A stretch of DNA of 64,000 nt from Bacteroidota bacterium (GTDB taxonomy: Bacteria > Bacteroidota > Bacteroidia > Bacteroidales > NBLH01). The translations under genes and the position numbers were made by a program. Below, piece by piece: positions 25,489 through 32,880 of the stretch. Each line of letters opens with the position of its first letter. The first letter of the stretch is position 1. A model generated the notes under the pieces. The model made no database searches and had not been told where the DNA came from. It was given only the letters and a program-made list of their open reading frames with translations. Where the stretch lies: contig JANYKN010000146.1 in the NCBI GenBank assembly GCA_025361565.1, positions 1 to 64,000 on the forward strand. The letters run 5' to 3'.

Positions 25489-26517
25489 TTATTTATCTAA
25501 GCTAAATTGAAAACTTCCATATGTTCGGCCAATTTCTTCGATCAGTTCCAAAACTTTTTCAGGTTCAGTCGTTGTAACCAGTTTTAACCTCATTTCTTTA
25601 AAATCTGGAAGACCTTTAAAGTAAGTGATTAAATGCCTTCTCATTTCATTGACTCCACGCCGTTCACCTTTGTATTCCACAGATTTTTTAACATGAAGTT
25701 TTGCCATTTCCACCTTTTGCATAACGGTAAAAGGTTCCATTTCTGTTCCGTTATCTAAAAAATGCCTGATTTCTTTAAAGATAAATGGCCGACCAATTGT
25801 TCCGCGCCCAATCATAATACCGTCAACACCATATTTATCAAAGGCTTCTCTGGCTTTTTGAGGCGTTGTTATATCGCCATTTCCAATAATGGGGATTTTA
25901 ACTTTTGGATTGTTCTTCACTTTTCCAATGGTTTCCCAATCAGCGCTTCCGCGATACAGCTGTGCCCTGGTTCGCCCATGGAGCGTAAGGGCTTGTATGC
26001 CTACATCTTGAAGCATTTCGGCAAGTTCAACAATAATAATTTCATCAGAATCCCATCCTAAACGGGTTTTTACAGTTACCGGTAAATGCGTGGCTTTTAC
26101 AATTTCGGCGGTCATCTTCAATAATTTTGGCACATCACGAAGCATTCCTGCACCAGCTCCCCGGATGGCAATCTTTTTTACCGGACAGCCAAAGTTGATA
26201 TCAATTAAATCGGGATTAACTGCTGTTGCAATTTTTGTCGATTCGACCATTGCATCTATATTATGCCCATACAATTGAATTCCGATGGGTCGCTCTTCGT
26301 CTGTTATTTCTAATTTTTTATGAGATTTTGCAATGTCTCTTATCAAAGCTTCCGAAGCTATAAATTCGGTATACATCATATCAGCACCAAAATGTTTGCA
26401 CAAATGGCGAAAGGATGGATCAGTGACATCTTCCATGGGGGCCAGAAACAATGGATATTCCGGCAATTCTATATTTCCTATTTTCAAGAATTTATGATTA
26501 TTTGATTTGATCGGCAA
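25489..26517 (-). CDS. dusB: tRNA-dihydrouridine synthase B
   Basis: 342 residues, an FMN enzyme that reduces uridine to dihydrouridine in tRNA using NADPH. Landmarks are the N-terminal LAPMEDVTDPSFR, IQLYGHN, the active-site loop DLIDINFGCPVKKI with the conserved Cys in GCP, and RGAGAGML. FMN-phosphate contacts follow at VKTRLGWD, LHGRTRAQLYRGSADW, IIGNGDI and GIMIGRGTIGRPF. The C-terminal tRNA-binding helix bundle is complete. Length and the GAGAGML segment fit DusB. Housekeeping gene, next to but divergent from tetR. Confidence 0.94.
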   Translation of the reverse strand: MPIKSNNHKFLKIGNIELPEYPLFLAPMEDVTDPSFRHLCKHFGADMMYTEFIASEALIRDIAKSHKKLEITDEERPIGIQLYGHNIDAMVESTKIATAVNPDLIDINFGCPVKKIAIRGAGAGMLRDVPKLLKMTAEIVKATHLPVTVKTRLGWDSDEIIIVELAEMLQDVGIQALTLHGRTRAQLYRGSADWETIGKVKNNPKVKIPIIGNGDITTPQKAREAFDKYGVDGIMIGRGTIGRPFIFKEIRHFLDNGTEMEPFTVMQKVEMAKLHVKKSVEYKGERRGVNEMRRHLITYFKGLPDFKEMRLKLVTTTEPEKVLELIEEIGRTYGSFQFSLDK

Positions 26518-26627
26518 AAATAAGGAATCATTCCAATACTTAAAAGTCTATAAAATGGTAATTTTCTAATTATCAACTTAAATCACATATTTTAGTGATT
26601 TTTAACATTAAATTATTTAAACTAAAT

Positions 26628-26657
26628 TTGGAATATAAAAATTAAATTCTACTTTTG
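26628..26657 (+). promoter_or_regulatory. Promoter of the tetR gene
   Basis: TTG at 26628-26630 (within TTTG) and a perfect TACTTTTG at 26650-26657 with 19 bases between them match the Bacteroidota consensus. The operator at 26656-26680 begins in the -7 element, so bound TetR would block initiation. Confidence 0.65.
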
Positions 26658-26680
26658 TACCAACAAACCAAAACGGTCGA
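26656..26680 (+). promoter_or_regulatory. Putative TetR operator 1 (autoregulation)
   Basis: TGTACCA-N11-CGGTCGA has the same 7-11-7 geometry as the two sites at 27304 and 27367, with a diverged left arm. It ends 12 bases before the tetR ATG. Confidence 0.5.
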
Positions 26681-26692
26681 ATAGAACAAAGC

Positions 26693-27286
26693 ATGGATCA
26701 GAAAATAATAACTAACGAAGACATTAAATCAAGGCTTTTAGATGAAGCCCGACAGATTTTTGCTCGTTTTGGTTATAATAAAACAACTGTTGACGACATT
26801 GCAAGGGCTGTTGGTAAAGGGAAAAGCACTTTTTACTATTATTTTACAAGCAAAGAGGAAATTTTTAAAGCCGTTATTGAAAAAGAGGCTTTTCTCTTCA
26901 GGGCAAAGCTTATCGAATCAATTAGTATCAAGGGCAGTCCACTTGATAAAATCAAAACTTATGTGTTGACAAGACTTGAAAATTTTAAAGAACTTGTTAA
27001 TTTTTACAACGCGATACGAAACGATGGGATGAGCCAGATTTCTTTTATTGACGAAATTAGGGACAAGTATGAGATGGAGCAAGTCAATATTATAAAAATG
27101 GCATTAATGGAATCGATCCAAAATGAATTGATTGAAATTGATGATATTGAATTGGTTACCGAAGCTATGGCTGAAATTTTAAAAGGTCTGGAATATCATT
27201 TGATGTTTAATCCATCGGCAGGTTTAAATATTAAAACAAAAATAGACAAAGTGCTTGATTTAGTTTTTAAAGGTATTACGAAATAA
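26693..27286 (+). CDS. TetR/AcrR-family transcriptional regulator
   Basis: 197 residues. The N-terminal helix-turn-helix (about 12-58) is a textbook TetR domain: RLLDEARQIFARFGYNKTTVDDIARAVGKGKSTFYYYFTSKEEIFKAVIEKE. The C-terminal part is all-helical for ligand binding and dimerisation; the ligand is unknown. Matching 25-bp palindromes overlap its own promoter and lie twice in the 144-bp gap before the next gene, an outer-membrane barrel protein. It probably represses itself and that gene. Confidence 0.93.
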   Translation: MDQKIITNEDIKSRLLDEARQIFARFGYNKTTVDDIARAVGKGKSTFYYYFTSKEEIFKAVIEKEAFLFRAKLIESISIKGSPLDKIKTYVLTRLENFKELVNFYNAIRNDGMSQISFIDEIRDKYEMEQVNIIKMALMESIQNELIEIDDIELVTEAMAEILKGLEYHLMFNPSAGLNIKTKIDKVLDLVFKGITK

Positions 27287-27303
27287 ATTTTTTTAACATT
27301 TTA

Positions 27304-27328
27304 TCGACCAAAATACAATAATGGTCGA
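27304..27328 (+). promoter_or_regulatory. Putative TetR operator 2
   Basis: TCGACCA-N11-TGGTCGA: perfect 7-bp arms, 18 bases after the tetR stop codon and upstream of the barrel gene. Confidence 0.65.
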
Positions 27329-27366
27329 GAGTAAATTTAGAAGTTAAATATTTTTTTATATTAAAA

Positions 27367-27391
27367 TCGACCAAAAAATTAAAAGGGTCGA
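27367..27391 (+). promoter_or_regulatory. Putative TetR operator 3
   Basis: TCGACCA-N11-GGGTCGA: one arm mismatch and the same 7-11-7 geometry. It is 63 bases (six helical turns) from operator 2 and 40 bases before the barrel gene start. Confidence 0.65.
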
Positions 27392-27430
27392 TTAGACGAA
27401 TTGATAAATTAAAAATTAAAAAATTGAATT

Positions 27431-28036
27431 ATGAAAACATTGAGTAGAATTACATTGACAGTTGTATTATTAAGTACAATAATTGGTTTAAACGCCCAGA
27501 GCTTCAAATATGGAGTTCAAGCCGGATCGAACTTTTCGGTTCAATCGCAAATTGGAGATTATTATAACAACAGCGATATTAGAACAGGTTTGCACGCCGG
27601 AGTTTTTGGGAATTATTCCTTTAATGAAAGTATCACCCTTCAAACTGAAGTAAGTTATGACCAAAAAGGTTCTAAAACCGGAACAATCAAAAACAATTTT
27701 GATTATGTAACAGTGCCGGTATTAATTAAATATTCATTGGGCAAAAGCTGGAAAACTCCTTTGCGCTTTAATATTTACACAGGTCCTTATGTTGGTTTTT
27801 TAATCAATGCAGAATCAAAAAATGAATCAGCTGAAGTAAACGAAACAACTGATTTAAAAGATGCTACGAACAAAGCTGAGGTTGGTTTAATCAGTGGTTT
27901 TGGAATTAAATATCCGGTAAGCAATCACAATATTTTATTTGATGTTCGCCTTGGTTTAGGTTTTTCACCATATGATAAAGTTAATTACGTGCCTAAGAAC
28001 AAATACATTGGTTTGAGCCTTGGTTACGAGTTCTAG
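27431..28036 (+). CDS. PorT-like outer-membrane beta-barrel protein
   Basis: 201 residues. A signal peptide ends IGLNAQ. An eight-strand barrel of the outer-membrane beta-barrel family follows: FKYGVQAGSNFSVQS, RTGLHAGVFGNYSFNESITLQTEVSYDQKG, VTVPVLIKYSLG, PLRFNIYTGPYVGFLIN, VGLISGFGIKYPV, ILFDVRLGLGFS and YIGLSLGYEF with a terminal Phe. These proteins are common in Bacteroidota and mostly uncharacterised. Two TetR-type palindromes lie directly upstream, so expression is probably repressed by the neighbouring regulator. A strong terminator follows. Confidence 0.87.
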   Translation: MKTLSRITLTVVLLSTIIGLNAQSFKYGVQAGSNFSVQSQIGDYYNNSDIRTGLHAGVFGNYSFNESITLQTEVSYDQKGSKTGTIKNNFDYVTVPVLIKYSLGKSWKTPLRFNIYTGPYVGFLINAESKNESAEVNETTDLKDATNKAEVGLISGFGIKYPVSNHNILFDVRLGLGFSPYDKVNYVPKNKYIGLSLGYEF

Positions 28037-28097
28037 TATTCATTATTTACTAGATTTTTAAGAGACTATTTTTTGAAATAGTATTAGGTTTTTTTTT

Positions 28098-28134
28098 ATC
28101 CCAAACGGTATTACGGCTGTTTGGGATTTTTTTA
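28098..28134 (+). terminator. Rho-independent terminator
   Basis: ATCCCAAAC (28098-28106) pairs with GTTTGGGAT (28119-28127), 12-base loop, followed by a run of seven or more T. Confidence 0.85.
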
Positions 28135-28334
28135 TTATTTCATTTTGAGGAGGGAAATTGATTGTAAAAATTTCAAATGCAGCTGTTTTAAAAAACATTT
28201 TAAATAAATAAACCAACTCTATTCCGAATAAACTTCACCATTTTAATTCATAAATAGTTATTATTGTATTCGAATGAAAAAGGGCTATTTCAATTATTTT
28301 TTACATTAATTATTTAAATGTTTGATTGTTAAAT

Positions 28335-29102
28335 ATGAATCGGAAGGTGGTTTATTGTAATTGTGGAGGCGGAATAATTGATGAAATCACAAAAAGGAAA
28401 ATGCTTGATTTTCTTCCTTCCTTAAATATTGAAAAAGTAAAACTTGATGATTTGTGTGGATTATGTGCCACAAATAAAGAAGAGGTCAAAAGTTTATTTT
28501 CAGCTATGGACAAGACTGTCATTGCGGCTTGCCATCCACGGGCAGTGAAAATGCTTTTATCATATGCAGGTGTACAATCGCATGAAAATCTTTTATTCAT
28601 CGATTTACGAGAAACCGACGGGTTTTCAATATTAGAAAAAAATGTTGAAAATACGGATAAACCCACCCAAAGTTTTCCTGTAGCTGAAATATCAACAAAT
28701 TCAGAATGGCCTGCATGGTATCCTGTGCTGGATTATTCAAGATGTACTTCCTGTGGCCAATGTGCAGATTTTTGCCTTTTTGGAGTTTATCGGAAACATG
28801 ATGGAATTGTAGAAGTTGTTAACCCTTCTGCATGTAAAAATAATTGTCCGGCATGCGCCAGGATTTGTCCTCAGGTAGCAATTGTTTTTCCGAAATATTT
28901 GCACGGTGGAGCAATTAGCGGAACTGATTCCATTGACGAAATTACAGAGCAGAACCGTCAATTGGAAGATATGGACCAAATACTTGGTGGTGATATTTAC
29001 AAGGCACTTGGCCAGCGAAAAGCAAAACGACAGTCCATCATAAAGGAAGAGGCTTTGAAAAAAGCAATGGAAGAAAGGAATGCTGCTTTGAAAGAGCAAT
29101 AA
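28335..29102 (+). CDS. Hdr-like [4Fe-4S] ferredoxin protein
   Basis: 255 residues from ATG 28335; the TTG nine bases earlier is less likely. The N-terminal half (about 1-90) carries CNCGGGI, DLCGLCA and VIAACHPRAVK, reminiscent of segments of heterodisulfide-reductase subunit A/MvhD-type proteins. The middle (about 128-185) is a two-cluster ferredoxin: CTSCGQCADFC and CKNNCPACARIC. The C-terminus is a long charged helix. It probably passes low-potential electrons to a partner. It is the first gene of the 28335-34680 unit, 36 bases before the radical SAM gene, which needs such electrons; that link is inferred. Confidence 0.82.
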   Translation: MNRKVVYCNCGGGIIDEITKRKMLDFLPSLNIEKVKLDDLCGLCATNKEEVKSLFSAMDKTVIAACHPRAVKMLLSYAGVQSHENLLFIDLRETDGFSILEKNVENTDKPTQSFPVAEISTNSEWPAWYPVLDYSRCTSCGQCADFCLFGVYRKHDGIVEVVNPSACKNNCPACARICPQVAIVFPKYLHGGAISGTDSIDEITEQNRQLEDMDQILGGDIYKALGQRKAKRQSIIKEEALKKAMEERNAALKEQ

Positions 29103-29138
29103 AAAAAATAATAAACTATATCATATTAATAATAAGCA

Positions 29139-30317
29139 ATGTCAATTACTAAAAACCTGTTACGTGCAGATAATAAGTGCCTTATAAAGTTTATTTACAA
29201 CTTTGGCTGGAAAGGTTTGATAGGTTTCAATAAATTTCAAAAGCGAAAGAAGAAGGGCGAAATATTTCCTGCTTTTCAATTTATATCGGTTACCAACGAT
29301 TGCAATTTAAGTTGCCAGGGATGTTGGGTTACAAAAGGTGAAAAGACCGAAAGTCTGGATATTTATCAGATAGACAAAATAATAAACGAAAGTAAAAAAT
29401 ATGGCTCTTATTTTTTTGGAATACTTGGTGGAGAACCATTGATGTATAAATATTTATTTGATATTTTTCACAGGCATACCGATTGTTATTTCCAATTGTT
29501 CACAAACGGAACCTTGCTTTCCGATTCAATAGTTCAAGAGCTAAGAAAATGTGCCAATGTTACGCCACTTATAAGTTTCGAAGGCAATGAAACAGTTGCT
29601 GATATTAGACGAGGTGGAAAAGCAATTTTTAGCAAAACAGTCCAAGCCATTGATATGTCAACTAAGCATAAACTCATTACCGGAGTTGCCATTAGCGTAT
29701 GCAAATCGAATTTTGAAATGGCCTTGTCCGATGATTTTATAAATATGCTTCACAACAAAGGGGTTTTATACCTTTGGTATTATATTTTTCGCCCTTCTGG
29801 AATCAATCCCAGTTATGAATTAGCTTTATCAGCAGAAGAAATTGAAAAATTAAGAACTTTTCTGGTCGAAGGGCGCAGCAAATATCCAATTGTTATTATT
29901 GATTCTTATTGGGGAGCCGATGGAGAAGCTTTTTGCCCTGCAGCTGAAGGACTTAGCCATCATATTAACCCTGCAGGATTTATCGAGCCTTGCCCGGTAA
30001 TTCAGTTTTCGAAGGATAAAATTACCAATGGAAATTTGAAGGAAGTTTATGAAAACTCATCGTTTTTAAAGGATTTTAAAATCGATGTTTCGAAAAAAAC
30101 CAAAGGTTGTATTTTGATGGAGGATCCGGAATGGCTAGGTCAGTTTGTTGGAAAACAAGAAGCCTTAAATACTTCAAACCGCATAGATTTGCCTCAGCAA
30201 TTGAACGTTGCGAGATCTATTCCCAGTCATGGATCAACAAAAAAAATACCCGAAAAACATTGGATTTATAGAATGGCTAAGAAACGTGCTTTCTTTGGTT
30301 TGGGAGCTTATGGATAA
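29139..30317 (+). CDS. Radical SAM enzyme of the terpenoid operon
   Basis: 392 residues. The [4Fe-4S]-AdoMet motif is CNLSCQGC (C-x3-C-x2-C) in FISVTNDCNLSCQGCW. The GGEP motif (FGILGGEPLMYKYLFD) and the later FQLFTNGTLL strand confirm the radical SAM barrel. The C-terminal part has further cysteines (CPAAEG, EPCPVIQF, KGCILM), perhaps an auxiliary cluster of the SPASM type. Its neighbours are a prenyl synthase fusion and a class II cyclase, so a prenyl or cyclised terpene substrate is plausible. The precedent is HpnH, a radical SAM enzyme acting on hopene, but the sequence around the motif differs from HpnH. The gene ends 11 bases before the next. Confidence 0.88.
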   Translation: MSITKNLLRADNKCLIKFIYNFGWKGLIGFNKFQKRKKKGEIFPAFQFISVTNDCNLSCQGCWVTKGEKTESLDIYQIDKIINESKKYGSYFFGILGGEPLMYKYLFDIFHRHTDCYFQLFTNGTLLSDSIVQELRKCANVTPLISFEGNETVADIRRGGKAIFSKTVQAIDMSTKHKLITGVAISVCKSNFEMALSDDFINMLHNKGVLYLWYYIFRPSGINPSYELALSAEEIEKLRTFLVEGRSKYPIVIIDSYWGADGEAFCPAAEGLSHHINPAGFIEPCPVIQFSKDKITNGNLKEVYENSSFLKDFKIDVSKKTKGCILMEDPEWLGQFVGKQEALNTSNRIDLPQQLNVARSIPSHGSTKKIPEKHWIYRMAKKRAFFGLGAYG

Positions 30318-30328
30318 TTAATTAAAGC

Positions 30329-31918
30329 ATGGAAAAGCAACAATTGGATTTTGTTCTGGCAGTGCCAGGCGAAAGAAAACTAAGGGATGATATTCGCCGT
30401 GTAGTTAATGATTTTTTTGTCAGAAATGGAATGATGCCTCCGGTTTCCTACGAATATCTTGATAAAATCTCTGACCAACTTATCCATTTGAATGGATGGG
30501 ATATAAAATATCGGGCATTTGTAATGGTTTGCAGTGGAAATGCTGTTTGGAGAAAAGTTGTTGGAACAATTCCATACAATCGACGGATTCTGCTTCTACC
30601 CCAATGTTTGAAAAGCAGTATAAGTTGCAAAGCCGGATACGACCAATTTGGCCTTCTTTGCGAAAATTGCGAAAAATGCACCATTCCGGATTATATTGAT
30701 GAAGCTGAAAAGCTTGGTTATATTGTACTTGTTACCGAAGGAACAACTGTTACAACCCAGCTTGTTGAAAGTGGTAAAATTGATGCAGTCATTGGCGTTG
30801 GGTGCATGGAAGTGCTCCAAAAAATGTTTGATTCAGTGCAAAAATATTCAATCCCAGCCATTGGTATTCCATTATTAAATTGCGGATGCAAAGATACTTT
30901 AGGCGATTCTAAATGGATAAAAGAAGAATTGTACCATCTTAATCAAAGCAATAATATTCAATTACTTAACCTTAATCAAATTAAAATAAAGGCTTTATCC
31001 ATATTTGATGAAGTACAATTAAAGGCTATTCTTGGTATTTCAGATAATGAAATGGAAGCAATTGCAATAAAAACGCTTCTTTTGGGGGGAAACCGGCATA
31101 GAGTTGTCCTTGCTGCGATGGCATATGAGGCGTTTTGCGAAAGACCAATCCATGAAATTCTTGTCAGGCTTGCCTTGTCTGTTGAATGTTTTCATAAAGC
31201 TTCTCTTGTACATGATGATATTGAAGACAACGACAATCTTCGTTATGGAAAGGAAACAATTCATGCAGAGCATGGAATAGCAACCGCAATCAATACAGGC
31301 GATTTTCTTATTGGCGAAGGTTACCGATTAATTGCAGAGGCCAATATTTCGCCCGAAACTGCTGTACAAAGTTTCAAACTTTTATCTCTGGGCCACAGAA
31401 CGTTGTCTGTTGGTCAGGGTACTGAATTGGTATCCATTACTAATGGCAAAATTCTTTCGATTGATCAAATGTTGAAAGTTTTTGAGCAGAAAACTGCAAC
31501 GGCTTTCAAAGTATCCTTATTGCTTGGTGCAATTGTAGGAGGTGCTGATACAAAATCAATTGAAATGCTCGATAAATATAGCTATAACATTGGCATTGCC
31601 TATCAAATTTTGGATGATATGAGTGACTTTGAAAGCAAAAATGGTGATATTGAAATCAGGAAATTTTCTTTAATTCTTTCTATGCTTTATAGCAAAATAT
31701 CAAACCAGGAAAAAGAAGAGTTGGCAAAAAGTTTAAAATCCAATGAATTTGCAAAAATCTATCAGAAAATTGAAGAATTAAATTTACAAAAAGAAGCCGG
31801 GAAAATGCTTGCAGCGTATATTCAAAAAGCCAAAGAATGTATTTCGGAATTACAAAACCCAGGATTGAAATTGGCTTTACATGAGGTTTTGGGTAAAATG
31901 TTTAGGGATTATGTTTAG
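30329..31918 (+). CDS. DUF116 - polyprenyl diphosphate synthase fusion
   Basis: 529 residues, two domains in one chain. Residues about 1-215 are a DUF116-type domain, rich in cysteine (Cys93, 100, 111, 114, 117, 159, 185, 187) in motifs LPQCLKS, CENCEKC and VGCME; it probably binds a metal cluster. Residues about 235-529 are a trans-prenyl diphosphate synthase: KTLLLGGNRHR (usually G-K-R-x-R), first Asp-rich motif DDIED (296-300), GDFLIGEGY, GQGTEL, and second motif DDMSD (429-433). Both Asp motifs are intact, so it should chain-elongate DMAPP/FPP with IPP; product length cannot be read with confidence. Feeds the cyclase encoded downstream. Confidence 0.9.
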   Translation: MEKQQLDFVLAVPGERKLRDDIRRVVNDFFVRNGMMPPVSYEYLDKISDQLIHLNGWDIKYRAFVMVCSGNAVWRKVVGTIPYNRRILLLPQCLKSSISCKAGYDQFGLLCENCEKCTIPDYIDEAEKLGYIVLVTEGTTVTTQLVESGKIDAVIGVGCMEVLQKMFDSVQKYSIPAIGIPLLNCGCKDTLGDSKWIKEELYHLNQSNNIQLLNLNQIKIKALSIFDEVQLKAILGISDNEMEAIAIKTLLLGGNRHRVVLAAMAYEAFCERPIHEILVRLALSVECFHKASLVHDDIEDNDNLRYGKETIHAEHGIATAINTGDFLIGEGYRLIAEANISPETAVQSFKLLSLGHRTLSVGQGTELVSITNGKILSIDQMLKVFEQKTATAFKVSLLLGAIVGGADTKSIEMLDKYSYNIGIAYQILDDMSDFESKNGDIEIRKFSLILSMLYSKISNQEKEELAKSLKSNEFAKIYQKIEELNLQKEAGKMLAAYIQKAKECISELQNPGLKLALHEVLGKMFRDYV

Positions 31919-31994
31919 CAATAATTAAAAGAACTAGATTTATAAATAAAGCTGAACCAAATAATGTTAAACCTGTAAAATTCATTTCTAAATA

Positions 31995-32846
31995 ATGAAC
32001 ACGATCTTAAATTTTATATCCAAAATTTTCACCCTTCAATTTCGAAATAAAACACTAGAACCCATATTAAGAAAATCAATGCAATTGCTTGATAGCCAAA
32101 CTTTAGATGAAATTTATTCAAGAACCCATGGATTTATCACCAATGAAGGATCATTTAGCGATAGAGCTGGAAAAAGCGATTTGTATTACACTTTATTTGG
32201 ATTATTAGTTTCGGATGCCATCATGCCAGGCAAAAACAATGAAAGCTTAAAAAATTATCTCCGAAAGCTTCATCTTTCTTCAGATTATAAGGGCGTTTAC
32301 CTGTATTGCGCTGCAATTATTCATTACAAATTATTTGGTGATGATGTGGAAGCCAAAAAACTCAGAAACAAGGTGACCGATTCATTAAAACAAAATCTTC
32401 AAAAACCTGATTATAATTTATTCTTAGGCATTCTGTGCCTTTATGTTCACCATGATTATTTTTCTATTTTCAAAATACTAAGAAAGATGGAAGTTGAGGA
32501 AAATGAAAATGACTTACCATGTCCGGTATTGGCGGCAAAAGCAATTATGCTTACGGCTTCAGGAAAAGAGATTACAAAAACGGTTCAAAACTTAATGTTG
32601 TTTTATCGTGGTAATGGCAACTTTGGGGCATTAAAAAACTCACCAACAGGCGATTTGCTTTCAACTGCCGTTGCACTTTTTGCGCTACAATTTATTGGTG
32701 CAGATTTGAGATTGATTAAGCCTGATTGCCTTGTATATATTGACTCGCTTTATGAAAATGGAAGTTTTAGGGCTACGGAGCTTGATTTTGAAACTGATAT
32801 TGAATATACATTTTATGGGATGTTAGCCTTGGGTTCGTTGGTTTAG
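31995..32846 (+). CDS. Small alpha-toroid protein (prenyltransferase/cyclase-repeat-like)
   Basis: 283 residues, all helical, no signal peptide. Pieces such as GSFSDRAGKSDLYYTLFGLLVSDA, GDLLSTAVALFALQFIGADL and ENGSFRATELDFETDIEYTFYGMLALGSL resemble the helix pairs with G-x-F...D-x-x-x-T of prenyltransferase beta subunits and terpene cyclase barrels. It is too short for a full cyclase, has no DxDD motif and no zinc Cys-x-His set that I can see. It lies between the prenyl synthase fusion and the class II cyclase genes and may bind a prenyl chain or pair with the cyclase. Function unknown. Confidence 0.78.
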   Translation: MNTILNFISKIFTLQFRNKTLEPILRKSMQLLDSQTLDEIYSRTHGFITNEGSFSDRAGKSDLYYTLFGLLVSDAIMPGKNNESLKNYLRKLHLSSDYKGVYLYCAAIIHYKLFGDDVEAKKLRNKVTDSLKQNLQKPDYNLFLGILCLYVHHDYFSIFKILRKMEVEENENDLPCPVLAAKAIMLTASGKEITKTVQNLMLFYRGNGNFGALKNSPTGDLLSTAVALFALQFIGADLRLIKPDCLVYIDSLYENGSFRATELDFETDIEYTFYGMLALGSLV

Positions 32847-32880
32847 CCTACCTGCAAAAATAGATTCCAAACTTTTTACA

